The position numbers were made by a program, and so were the translations under genes. A stretch of DNA of 16,690 nucleotides from NCBI GenBank assembly GCA_934597165.1, contig CAKTQP010000043.1:1-16690 (forward strand). Reading direction: 5' to 3'. Under the pieces are notes generated by a model that was given only the letters and a program-made list of their open reading frames with translations, ran no database searches and was not told where the DNA came from. The stretch is from an uncultured Oscillospiraceae bacterium (GTDB lineage Bacteria > Bacillota > Clostridia > Oscillospirales > Oscillospiraceae). Below are positions 7,617 through 14,593 of the stretch, in pieces; position 1 is the first letter of the stretch; each line of letters starts with the position of its first letter.

Positions 7617-8795
7617 ATGAACGCATTTCAATTTCATCTGCCCACACGGATCCTGTTTGGCTCGGACACCATCGCCCAGGCAGGCGAGGCGGTCAAAGCG
7701 GCAGGCGGCAGCCGGGTGCTGGTGCTCTACGGCACAGGCAGCGTCCAGCGGAATGGCGTCTTGGACAAGGTACTGACCTCGTTGGGCAAGCAGGGACTGT
7801 CCTATTCCGTCGAGGGCGGCATCCAGCCCAACCCCCGTCTGGCCAAAGCCCAAGAGCTGGCGGACGCCTATGCCGGCAATGGCATCGACTTCCTGCTGGG
7901 GGTGGGCGGCGCCAGCGTGCTGGACACCTGCAAGGCGGTGGCCATCGGTCTGGCCTGCGGCGGCTCCATCTGGGACTACTTTACCAAGGTACGTCCCATC
8001 ACCGCCGCCCTGCCTGTGGGCAGCGTGCTCACCATCGCCGCGGCGGGCAGCGAGACCAGCGACTCGGCGGTCTTGACCGACGAGTCCACCGACAGCAAGC
8101 GGGGCTGCAACACCCCCTTCAACCGCCCCGCCTTTGCCATCTTAGATCCCACCTTGACCTACACCCTCCCCGCCTACCAGACGGCCTGCGGGGCGGCGGA
8201 TATGATGCTGCACACCATGGAGCGCTATTTTGGCGTCAACGCCGGTGCCAATGAGATCACCGACGGCATCGCGGAAGCCCTTCTGCGAACGGTGATGACC
8301 AACGCCCCCAAGGCGCTGAAAAAACCGGACGACTACCAGGCCCGCAGCGAGCTGATGTGGTGCGGCAGCCTGTCCCACAACGACCTGACCGGTCTGGGAC
8401 GGGGCAAGGATTTTTCCGTTCATCAGCTGGGCCACACGGTCAGCGCCGTGTTCGACATTGCCCACGGCGCCAGCCTCACCGCTATGTGGTGCCACTGGGC
8501 ACGGTACGTCTGCCAGACCGATCCGGCTCGGTTCGCTCGGCTGGGACGGCAGGTGCTGGGGGTGACCCTCAGCGACGATGACGCGGCGGCACGGGAGACC
8601 ATCACCCAGTTCGGCAAGCTGTGGCAGTCCTGGGGACTGCCCACCAGTCTGGGACAGTGCGTGGGGGTGCAGGACGACGCCACCCTGCGGCGGATGGCGC
8701 ATCTGTGCTCTTATCAGGGCACCCGCACGGTGGGCACCTTCCGGCCGCTGGATGAGACGGATCTGCTGGCTATCTACCGGCTGGCCAACGTCTGA
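7617..8795 (+). CDS. iron-containing alcohol dehydrogenase (BDH/YqhD-like)
   Basis: Group III NAD(P)H-dependent alcohol/aldehyde oxidoreductase, 392 aa, cytoplasmic, probably reducing aldehydes during fermentation or detoxification. The N-terminal half is the dinucleotide domain: TRILFGSDTI (10-19) and the phosphate loop GVGGASVLD (95-103). The C-terminal half is helical and supplies the metal ligands Asp195 and His199 (ADMMLH), His269 (VHQLG) and His283 (IAHG), a spacing that closely follows YqhD and the butanol dehydrogenases. The exact substrate and the NADH/NADPH preference cannot be read from the sequence. The ATG follows AAAGGTGG at a suitable distance. The TGA overlaps the next gene's ATG by one base (TGATG), so it is the first gene of a coupled three-gene run. 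Confidence 0.93.
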   Translation: MNAFQFHLPTRILFGSDTIAQAGEAVKAAGGSRVLVLYGTGSVQRNGVLDKVLTSLGKQGLSYSVEGGIQPNPRLAKAQELADAYAGNGIDFLLGVGGASVLDTCKAVAIGLACGGSIWDYFTKVRPITAALPVGSVLTIAAAGSETSDSAVLTDESTDSKRGCNTPFNRPAFAILDPTLTYTLPAYQTACGAADMMLHTMERYFGVNAGANEITDGIAEALLRTVMTNAPKALKKPDDYQARSELMWCGSLSHNDLTGLGRGKDFSVHQLGHTVSAVFDIAHGASLTAMWCHWARYVCQTDPARFARLGRQVLGVTLSDDDAAARETITQFGKLWQSWGLPTSLGQCVGVQDDATLRRMAHLCSYQGTRTVGTFRPLDETDLLAIYRLANV

Positions 8796-9640
8796 TGTTC
8801 GGCTATGTGGTGGCAGATCGGAGCAATCTGACCCAAGTGCAGGTGGCGCGGTATCGGGAGTGCTACTGCGGGCTCTGCCGCGCCATCGGGCAGCGGCATG
8901 GGCAGCACAGCCGGCTCTCCCTGACCTACGACATGACCTTTCTGGTGCTGCTGCTGGACTCGTTATATGAACCCCACGTGGACGCCGGTGCGTCCCGGTG
9001 CCTGGTGCATCCGGTGCGGAAGCAGCTCCACCGGGTGAGCAAGTACACGGAATATGCGGCGGATTTAAATGTAGCGTTGGCCTATTATAACTGCCTGGAC
9101 GACTGGCAGGATGACCACAGTGTGCCAAAATTACTGTACGCCAAAAGTTTGGCCAAGCCCTTTGGCGAGATTCAAGAACGCTGGCCCCGGCAGTGTGCCG
9201 TGATGGCGGAGACCCTGGCGGCGCTGGGGGAATTGGAACAGGCCAAAAGCGCTGATCTGGACGCCGTTTCCGGGCTGTTCGGGCAGCTGATGGCGGCGCT
9301 GTTCACCCCGGAGGAGGATCGCTGGCAGGCGACCTTGGCACAGCTGGGGAACACGCTGGGGCGGTTCATCTACGTGATGGACGCCTGTCTGGATCAGCGC
9401 AGCGACGAGCACCACAAGCGCTACAACCCCATCACGGAATTTGAACGGGTCAACGGCCCCTTTGACGGGGAGCTGACCCTGACCATGCTCATCGGCGACT
9501 GCGCCCTGGCCTTTGAGCGCCTGCCTTTGGAGCAGGATTTGGATTTATTGCGCAATATTCTCTACTCTGGCGTCTGGACGAAATGGATCGGCGCCAAGCA
9601 ACGGAATCAACCCAACCGGAGGAACGACCCCAATGATTGA
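8795..9640 (+). CDS. DUF5685 family protein
   Basis: 281 aa, mostly helical, no signal peptide. I recognise the clostridial DUF5685 family from MFGYV at the start, YCGLCRAIG (24-32), the SLTYDMTFLVLLL segment (42-54), RCLVHP (68-73) and LRNILYSGVW (252-261). Its function is unknown. Two features stand out. Cys25, Cys28, Cys69 and His72 could form a metal site. Two acidic segments, DDWQDD (102-107) and DACLD (196-200), recall the aspartate-rich pairs of helical isoprenoid-synthase-type enzymes; that comparison is mine and untested. The start codon overlaps the dehydrogenase stop by one base, and the end overlaps the next gene by eight, so the three genes are translationally coupled. Family placement is from memory of the motifs. 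Confidence 0.85.
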   Translation: MFGYVVADRSNLTQVQVARYRECYCGLCRAIGQRHGQHSRLSLTYDMTFLVLLLDSLYEPHVDAGASRCLVHPVRKQLHRVSKYTEYAADLNVALAYYNCLDDWQDDHSVPKLLYAKSLAKPFGEIQERWPRQCAVMAETLAALGELEQAKSADLDAVSGLFGQLMAALFTPEEDRWQATLAQLGNTLGRFIYVMDACLDQRSDEHHKRYNPITEFERVNGPFDGELTLTMLIGDCALAFERLPLEQDLDLLRNILYSGVWTKWIGAKQRNQPNRRNDPND

Positions 9641-10364
9641 CGATCCCTATCAGGTTCTCGGCGTATCACCCGATGCCAGCCCTGACGAAATCAAAAAAGC
9701 ATACCGCGCCCTGGCGAAGAAATACCACCCCGACCTCCACCCCAACGACCCGGAGGCCGCCCGGAAGATGAACGAGATCAACGCCGCCTACGACCAGATC
9801 AACAACCCCCAGCGCTACCAGCAGGCTCGCCCCGGCGGGTACAGCGGCAGCGGCACCGGTGCAGGCGGCAGCGCCCAGGACAACCCCTTCAGCGGCTTCG
9901 GCTTTGACGGGTTTGGCTTCGGCTTCGACTTCGGCGGCCAGCAGCAACAGCGTCAGTACGACCCCTCCCAGGACTCCACCGAGTTCCAGGCGGCGTGGCA
10001 CTTCATCGTCACCGGCGAATACCAGCAGGCGCTGGATCTGCTCAACCGGATGAACGTCCGGGAGCGCAACGCCCGGTGGTACTACCTGAGCGGCCTGACC
10101 AACTCCGGTCTGGGCAATAAAATTCTCGCCCTCCAGCACCTGCAGCAGGCGGTGCGGATGGATCCCAGCAACTACGAGTACCGGCAGGCGCTGTTGCGGA
10201 TGCAGAGCGGCAGCCAGTTCTATCAGAACAACGGCGGCGCCGACTTCTGCGCTTGCAGCAACCCCGGCAACTGGTGCCTGTCCATGTGCCTGCTCAACGT
10301 CCTGTGCAACAGCGGGCTCTGCTGCGGCGGTTTTGGCGGTTATGGCGGTTACGGGTTCCGATAA
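9633..10364 (+). CDS. J-domain protein with TPR-like repeats and Cys/Gly-rich tail
   Basis: 243 aa. Residues 3-62 are a DnaJ domain with the HPD motif (32-34) that stimulates DnaK ATPase, so it should be an Hsp70 co-chaperone. Residues 63-108 are Gly/Phe-rich. Residues 115-190 look like two or three TPR-type helix pairs (AWHFIVTGEYQQALDLL; YLSGLTNSGLGNKILALQHL). Residues 206-231 hold seven cysteines and the end is Gly/Tyr-rich. It lacks the zinc-finger and C-terminal substrate domains of true DnaJ. The frame is open 40 codons upstream, but MIDDPYQVLG is the normal J-domain start and GGAGGA lies about 9 bases before it. The ATG sits inside the end of the DUF5685 gene, 8 bases overlapping. Last gene before a strong terminator. 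The client is unknown; the neighbouring DUF5685 protein is a natural candidate. Confidence 0.93.
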   Translation: MIDDPYQVLGVSPDASPDEIKKAYRALAKKYHPDLHPNDPEAARKMNEINAAYDQINNPQRYQQARPGGYSGSGTGAGGSAQDNPFSGFGFDGFGFGFDFGGQQQQRQYDPSQDSTEFQAAWHFIVTGEYQQALDLLNRMNVRERNARWYYLSGLTNSGLGNKILALQHLQQAVRMDPSNYEYRQALLRMQSGSQFYQNNGGADFCACSNPGNWCLSMCLLNVLCNSGLCCGGFGGYGGYGFR

Positions 10365-10384
10365 ATCTCATCCTTTTGAACACA

Positions 10385-10425
10385 AAAACGGCATGACCTC
10401 GGTCATGCCGTTTTATTGTTTTTTA
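10385..10425 (+). terminator. strong intrinsic terminator after the J-protein gene
   Basis: AAAACGGCATGACC (10385-10398) is perfectly complementary to GGTCATGCCGTTTT (10401-10414), followed by ATTG and a run of six T. It lies 20 bases past the J-protein stop and closes the dehydrogenase-DUF5685-J-protein operon. Confidence 0.93.
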
Positions 10426-10457
10426 ATCTTTCCTTTATGGTTTCGTTATTTCCCACG

Positions 10458-10466
10458 TGATAGAAT
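10458..10466 (+). promoter_or_regulatory. possible extended -10 promoter for the small gene
   Basis: TAGAAT (10461-10466) is preceded by TGA, giving a TGN extended -10. The -35 position 17 bases upstream (TGGTTT, 10438-10443) is poor. It lies between the strong terminator and the ribosome binding site of the 133-residue gene, which otherwise has no promoter. Start expected near 10473. Confidence 0.5.
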
Positions 10467-10499
10467 AAGCCCGTACCGAAGGATTGGAGGGGAACGCAC

Positions 10500-10901
10500 A
10501 TGAAACAGAAAAAACAGGCTCAGGCACTCTCTCTTTGCCCTCTTTTTTCACCCTATGGAACCGGCGCTCTGTCTGACCTCTATGCCGCCTATTGCGCTGA
10601 CCCGGACCGTATATTGGAACAAAACGGCGACCTTTATTACCGCGTCCTGGAGGCGACCGCATTGGGTGACCATCAACTTTTATTGCTGTTCAGCAATGAG
10701 TTGTCTTTGGAGATTGGGGACACTTTAATAGACGAAAACGGCAATCTTTACCCGGTGATCGGCATGGAAATGTTTCGTCGGAACCCGAACGCGGAGTTTG
10801 ACGCATCGCTACACACAATCTCTGTCTTGACAGAGCGTCCGGATGTCAAATCTATCGGCCAATATTTTTGCAGGTTCCACAAACTTTTTTCGCAGGGTTG
10901 A
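10500..10901 (+). CDS. hypothetical protein, 133 aa, unrecognised
   Basis: I do not recognise this protein. It begins MKQKKQAQALSLCPLF after a clear GGAGGGG at 7-8 bases, so it is likely translated. It has no signal peptide and no membrane segment. Residues about 45-112 alternate as short strands and turns (YYRVLE, HQLLLLF, LEIGDTLIDENGNLY, HTISVLTE), suggesting a small beta-barrel domain. C13, C32 and C124 are isolated. A hand count over 300 bases gives about 52% G+C against about 60% or more in the neighbouring genes, so it may be a recent arrival or a lineage-specific gene. It is flanked by a strong terminator on the left and a consensus promoter overlapping its TGA on the right, so it looks monocistronic unless transcripts read through into the TetR operon. 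Confidence 0.7.
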   Translation: MKQKKQAQALSLCPLFSPYGTGALSDLYAAYCADPDRILEQNGDLYYRVLEATALGDHQLLLLFSNELSLEIGDTLIDENGNLYPVIGMEMFRRNPNAEFDASLHTISVLTERPDVKSIGQYFCRFHKLFSQG

Positions 10902-10926
10902 CATTCTATTTTTCGGTTCGTATAAT
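10898..10926 (+). promoter_or_regulatory. perfect consensus promoter of the TetR-ABC operon
   Basis: TTGACA (10898-10903) and TATAAT (10921-10926) are separated by exactly 17 A+T-rich bases. The -35 box overlaps the TGA stop (10899-10901) of the small gene. Transcription would begin near 10933. A promoter this strong upstream of a TetR gene usually implies repression by its product. Confidence 0.9.
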
Positions 10927-10945
10927 TACAAGTGTTCTGTATCAA

Positions 10946-10959
10946 ATGTTTCAAAACAT
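10946..10959 (+). promoter_or_regulatory. candidate TetR operator palindrome
   Basis: ATGTTT-CA-AAACAT is an inverted repeat of two 6-base arms around a 2-base centre, about 20 bases beyond the -10 box and just ahead of the regulator's ribosome binding site. The 8-mer TTTCAAAA at its core (10949-10956) recurs at 10964-10971, a direct repeat 15 bases on. Position between a consensus promoter and a TetR gene fits autorepression. Binding is inferred; short palindromes also arise by chance in A+T-rich DNA. Confidence 0.5.
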
Positions 10960-10985
10960 AGTTTTTCAAAAGGAGGGATGCCGCC

Positions 10986-11621
10986 ATGCCGCCCAAGGTG
11001 AAATTTCGCAAGGAAGAGATCGTCCAGGCCGCGTTGGATGTAGCGCGGGTGAAGGGCGCAGACGGGGTGACGGCACGAGACATCGCCGCTCAGCTGGGGG
11101 TGTCCACCCGCCCCATCTTCACCTACTTCAACACCATGGACGAGGTGAAGGCAGCGGTGCGGCAGGCGGCGGAGGGCGTCTATCAAGACTACACCACCAA
11201 AGGGCTCAGCGCGGACATCCCCTTTTTGGGTTTCGGTCTGCAATACCTCCGCTTCGCCAAGGAGGAGCCTGAGCTATACAAGCTGCTCTTCCTCACCCCG
11301 CCCTGTGACGAGGACAGCGGTGCGGTAGCCGCCATGACCCACACCCAAGGGCTGGTGCGGGACTCACTGCGGTGCATCTACCACATCAACGACGCTGCTG
11401 CCGACCGATACTTTCGGGATATGTGGCTGGTGGTGCACAGTCTGGCCACCCTTATGGTCACCGGTGGCTGCCCGTACGCTCGGGCAGAGATCGAGCATAT
11501 CTTGACCGAGTGCAGCGTGAGCCTCTGCCTGGCCTGCAAGAAGATCCCCGGATTCGCCGAGGGGCAATTTGACCGGGACGCCGTGTTCCGGGCGCTGACC
11601 CAGGCGGATGCATCAGAATAG
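10986..11621 (+). CDS. TetR/AcrR-family transcriptional regulator
   Basis: 211 aa, the usual size. The N-terminal DNA-binding domain has helix-turn-helix residues about 28-47 (VTARDIAAQLGVSTRPIFTY), followed by FNTMDEV. Residues about 55-211 form the ligand-binding and dimer domain, which is variable and gives no hint of the ligand. Cys residues at 107 and in the CSVSLCLACKK region could sense metals or electrophiles, but this is guesswork. AGGAGGG lies 8 bases before the ATG; an ATG 8 bases earlier is out of frame. Its TAG overlaps the ribosome binding site of the next gene. First gene of a five-gene run ending in an ABC exporter, which it most likely controls along with itself. Confidence 0.92.
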   Translation: MPPKVKFRKEEIVQAALDVARVKGADGVTARDIAAQLGVSTRPIFTYFNTMDEVKAAVRQAAEGVYQDYTTKGLSADIPFLGFGLQYLRFAKEEPELYKLLFLTPPCDEDSGAVAAMTHTQGLVRDSLRCIYHINDAAADRYFRDMWLVVHSLATLMVTGGCPYARAEIEHILTECSVSLCLACKKIPGFAEGQFDRDAVFRALTQADASE

Positions 11622-11632
11622 GAGGGATTCCT

Positions 11633-11824
11633 ATGGATGGAATGACCCAAGTCCGGTCTGCCTGGCTGCTCTGTCCTCAGTGCGGCAAGAAGACCCGGAC
11701 GCAAGTGAGAGAACACACCGTGTTGGAGGACTTTCCCCTCTTCTGCCCCAAGTGCAAGTTTCAAGGCGTCATCGCCTTCCGACAGGGGAAGATCCAACAG
11801 CTGACACCGCTACAGAAAGGATGA
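11633..11824 (+). CDS. Cys-rich KTR domain mini-protein
   Basis: 63 aa with two CPxC knuckles, CPQC (14-17) and CPKC (38-41), and the signature KKTR (19-22) followed by FPLFCPKCK. This matches the Cys-rich KTR family, small probable zinc-ribbon proteins of Firmicutes often found beside TetR genes or on mobile elements; their function is unknown. GGAGGG sits 6 bases before the ATG and overlaps the TetR stop codon. A second in-frame ATG (codon 4) is a possible alternative start. The tail (45-63) is basic and polar. Its place between regulator and transporter suggests a part in the regulation or assembly of the same system. Confidence 0.85.
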   Translation: MDGMTQVRSAWLLCPQCGKKTRTQVREHTVLEDFPLFCPKCKFQGVIAFRQGKIQQLTPLQKG

Positions 11825-11830
11825 GCGAGG

Positions 11831-12100
11831 ATGAAAGACGTACTGGCTTTTGCCGCCGCAGCACTGCCCTGGGTCATCATGGGCATCTGCGTGATCGTTT
11901 TGTTGGTCAACCGAAAGAAGCTGTCCAACGCCGACCCTGACGAGGAGGTCGAAATGGACTACGGCACCGAAGGGATGTGCCTGGGTATGTGCTTCGGCAC
12001 CGCCCTCGAGTCCTCGTTCCACGGCTCTCTGGGCATCGGCATGAGCCTGGGGATGCTGGTGGGACTGGTCATCGGTCAGGCCATCAAGAAGAAAACCTGA
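11831..12100 (+). CDS. small membrane protein with glycine-zipper segment
   Basis: 89 aa. Residues 8-27 form a transmembrane helix followed by NRKK (positive, so probably cytoplasmic), then an acidic stretch DPDEEVEMD (35-43). A Gly/Met/Cys-rich segment (48-83) repeats small-residue steps such as GMCLGMCFG and GIGMSLGML and ends in KKK. The second part looks like one or two tightly packed helices of glycine-zipper type. I recall similar unnamed proteins in Clostridia but know no function. The start is 6 bases past the KTR stop; AAAGG about 10 bases upstream is a modest ribosome binding site. Downstream lies the ABC ATPase, so it may be an accessory subunit of the exporter. Confidence 0.8.
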   Translation: MKDVLAFAAAALPWVIMGICVIVLLVNRKKLSNADPDEEVEMDYGTEGMCLGMCFGTALESSFHGSLGIGMSLGMLVGLVIGQAIKKKT

Positions 12101-12142
12101 CCCTATCGAATCCAACCGACCGACCTATAAGGAGGGACTATC

Positions 12143-12850
12143 ATGTTAAAGATCACCCATCTGACCAAGACATTTGGAGAGAAAAAGGCCGTGGATGACC
12201 TGAGCCTGGAGATCGCACCGGGCGAAATCTATGGTTTCATCGGCCACAACGGTGCAGGCAAGACCACCACGCTGAAATCGGTGGTGGGCATCCAGCAGTT
12301 TGACGCAGGCGAGATCACCATCGGCGGCATCTCCCTGAAAGAAGACCCCCTGGCCTGCAAACGGCAGCTGGCGTACATCCCGGACAATCCCGACCTGTAC
12401 GACTTCATGACCGGCATCAAGTATCTCAACTTCATCGCCGACATCTTCGGCGTCAGCACCAGCGACCGGCAGGCGCGCATCCAGAAATACGCCGACCTGT
12501 TCGAGCTGACCGATGACCTGGCTCAGCCCATCGCCGCCTACTCCCACGGCATGAAGCAGAAGCTGGCCATCATCTCCGCCTGGATCCACACCCCCAAGCT
12601 CATCATCATGGACGAACCCTTCGTGGGGCTGGACCCCAAGGCGTCCCACCTGCTCAAGGGCATGATGCGGGAGGTCTGCGACGCCGGCGGCGCGATCTTC
12701 TTCTCCACCCATGTGCTGGAGGTGGCGGAAAAGCTGTGCGACAAGGTGGCCATCATCAAGGCCGGCAAGCTCATCCGCTCCGGCACCATGGAGGAGGTCA
12801 AGGGCGACGACAGTCTGGAGGATGTTTTCCTGGAACTGGAGGGAGAATAA
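12143..12850 (+). CDS. ABC transporter ATP-binding protein
   Basis: 235 aa, one nucleotide-binding domain that powers the permease encoded next. Walker A is GHNGAGKT (34-41), the signature motif is YSHGM (133-137) in place of LSGGQ, Walker B is LIIMDEP (153-159) with catalytic Glu158, and the switch His190 lies in FSTH. The Q-loop glutamine appears replaced in YIPDNPDLYD (79-88), a form common in export-type ABC-2 ATPases. The ending SLEDVFLELEGE is typical of these exporters. AAGGAGGGA lies about 8 bases before the ATG. The TAA overlaps the permease ATG by one base (TAATG), so the two subunits are coupled. Substrate unknown. Confidence 0.95.
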   Translation: MLKITHLTKTFGEKKAVDDLSLEIAPGEIYGFIGHNGAGKTTTLKSVVGIQQFDAGEITIGGISLKEDPLACKRQLAYIPDNPDLYDFMTGIKYLNFIADIFGVSTSDRQARIQKYADLFELTDDLAQPIAAYSHGMKQKLAIISAWIHTPKLIIMDEPFVGLDPKASHLLKGMMREVCDAGGAIFFSTHVLEVAEKLCDKVAIIKAGKLIRSGTMEEVKGDDSLEDVFLELEGE

Positions 12851-14445
12851 TGGTCAAAACACTGCTGAAAAAGCAAATTGGCGAGATATTCCGCAGCTAT
12901 TTCTACGACGCCAAGAAAAATAAACCCCGCTCCAAAGCCTCCACCATCCTCTTCATCGTCTTCTTCGTCCTCCTCATGGTGGGCGTCATGGGCGAGATGT
13001 TCACCCTGCTGTCCTACGCCCTCTGCGGCGCATTCGTAGCGGTGGACATGGGCTGGATGTACTTCTGCATCATGGGTCTGCTGGCCGTCCTGCTGGGCGC
13101 CTTCGGCAGCGTGTTCAACACTTACTCCGGGCTGTATCTGTCCAAGGACAATGACCTGCTCCTGTCCATGCCCATCCCGGTGCGCTCCATCATGGTCTCC
13201 CGGCTGTTGGGGGTCTACCTGATGGGTCTGATGTACTCGGCCGTGGTCATCCTGCCCGCCGTCATCGTCTACTGGCTCACCGCGCCCCTGACTCCGGCCG
13301 TCATCGTCGGCTCTCTGCTCTTTGTGCTGCTCCTCTCCGTCATCGTCCTCATCCTCTCCTGTGTGCTGGGCTGGGTGGTAGCGAAGATCAGCCTGAAGCT
13401 GAAGAACAAGAGCATCATGGCAGCACTGATCGCACTGGTCGCCCTGGGCGCCTACTACTTCTTCTATTTCAAAGCCCAATCCATGGTCGAAGACCTGGTG
13501 TCCAACGCCCTGGTCTACAGCATGAAGGTGAAGGGCGCGGCCTACTCCCTGTACCTGTTCGGCCGGTACGCCGAGGGGGACTGGGTGGCCATCGCCGTGT
13601 TCACCGTTGCAGTGGCCGTCTTGTTCGCCCTGCTGTGGTATGTGCTCTCTCGGAGCTTCCTGAACATCGTCACCTCCACCGGCAAGACCGCTCGGCGGGT
13701 GTATCACGAGAAGACCGTCCAGCGGCAGAGCGTCTCCCGCGCCCTGTTGGGCAAGGAGCTGGGGCGGTTCCTCTCCAGCGCCAACTATATGCTCAACTGC
13801 GGCCTGGGCACCCTGCTGCTGCCGATAGGCGGCATCGCGCTGCTGGTGAAGGGCGGCGTGGCCGTGGAAGCGTTGGAAATGCTCTTCGCGCACCCCGGCT
13901 GCACGGCTGTCCTGCTTTGTACAGCGGTCTGTATGCTGGCCGCTATGAACGATATGGTCACTCCTTCCGTCTCCCTGGAGGCAAAGAATCTGTGGCTGGT
14001 TCAGTCCCTGCCCATCCACCCTTGGCAGGTGCTCAAGGCGAAGCTGTCCGTACAGCTGCTGCTGACCGGCATCCCGGCGCTGTTCTGCTGCGTCTGCGTC
14101 CAGTTCCTCTGCCCCGCCTCCCCGGTGGAACGGGTGCTGCTGGTGCTGGTACCCATGCTCTACGTCCTCTTCTCTGCCCTGTTCGGGCTGTTCCTGGGCG
14201 TCAAGATGCCCAACCTGACCTGGACCAACGAACTGGCCCCCATCAAGCAGAGCGCCTCCGTGATGATCGCCCTGCTGGGCGGCTGGGCTTACGGGGTCGC
14301 TTTGACCGGTCTCTATCTGGCCTTCGCCTGGCGGCTGGGGCTGGCGCTCTACCTGACCCTGTTCGCTGTGGTGACCGCCGTCGGCTGTGTGGTGCTGTAC
14401 CGTTGGCTGAAGACCCGCGGGGCGGAGTTGTTCGCCAATCTGTAA
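12850..14445 (+). CDS. ABC-2-type exporter permease, internally duplicated
   Basis: 531 aa integral membrane protein with about 12 hydrophobic segments, roughly at 32-50, 52-66, 70-90, 118-142, 150-175, 188-206, 245-265, 315-335, 350-368, 403-421, 428-450 and 470-517 (the last probably two). It starts MVKTLLKKQIGEIFRSYFYD with a charged cytoplasmic N-terminus. The frame is open further upstream inside the ATPase gene, but this ATG, overlapping the ATPase TAA and preceded by GGAGG, is the natural start. The segments NDLLLSMPIPVRSIMVSRLL (101-120) and KNLWLVQSLPIHPWQVLKAK (379-398) look like the same element in each half, implying an ancient duplication. It is probably the membrane partner of the preceding ATPase; the exported substrate is unknown. 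Confidence 0.92.
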   Translation: MVKTLLKKQIGEIFRSYFYDAKKNKPRSKASTILFIVFFVLLMVGVMGEMFTLLSYALCGAFVAVDMGWMYFCIMGLLAVLLGAFGSVFNTYSGLYLSKDNDLLLSMPIPVRSIMVSRLLGVYLMGLMYSAVVILPAVIVYWLTAPLTPAVIVGSLLFVLLLSVIVLILSCVLGWVVAKISLKLKNKSIMAALIALVALGAYYFFYFKAQSMVEDLVSNALVYSMKVKGAAYSLYLFGRYAEGDWVAIAVFTVAVAVLFALLWYVLSRSFLNIVTSTGKTARRVYHEKTVQRQSVSRALLGKELGRFLSSANYMLNCGLGTLLLPIGGIALLVKGGVAVEALEMLFAHPGCTAVLLCTAVCMLAAMNDMVTPSVSLEAKNLWLVQSLPIHPWQVLKAKLSVQLLLTGIPALFCCVCVQFLCPASPVERVLLVLVPMLYVLFSALFGLFLGVKMPNLTWTNELAPIKQSASVMIALLGGWAYGVALTGLYLAFAWRLGLALYLTLFAVVTAVGCVVLYRWLKTRGAELFANL

Positions 14446-14460
14446 TCCAATTATTGCGCA

Positions 14461-14491
14461 AAAAGAGACACTCTTACGGAGTGTCTCTTTT
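14461..14491 (+). terminator. intrinsic terminator of the ABC operon
   Basis: AAAAGAGACACTC (14461-14473) pairs perfectly over 13 bp with GAGTGTCTCTTTT (14479-14491) around the loop TTACG, starting 15 bases past the permease stop. The T-rich end of the stem and the TTTTT at about 14498-14502 supply the release tract. Confidence 0.92.
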
Positions 14492-14593
14492 CATCTGTTT
14501 TTATCATAGAAAGAATGCGAAAGATTCGCTTTTGTGCTTTTGATTCTCGTGGTACACTGTGGTCATCCAACTCATAGAAAAGAGGCACTCACC

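Noticed and set aside
7600..7620. AAAGGTGGTACC just before the alcohol dehydrogenase resembles the T-box core AGGGTGGTACCGCG.
   Set aside because: No specifier or antiterminator stems precede it, the leader is about 44 bases, and the gene is not amino-acid related; it is better explained as the ribosome binding site.
13635..14543. 302-residue + strand frame inside the permease gene.
   Set aside because: It overlaps the permease in another frame, has an Arg/Gly/Ala/Pro-rich shadow composition and runs through the operon terminator.
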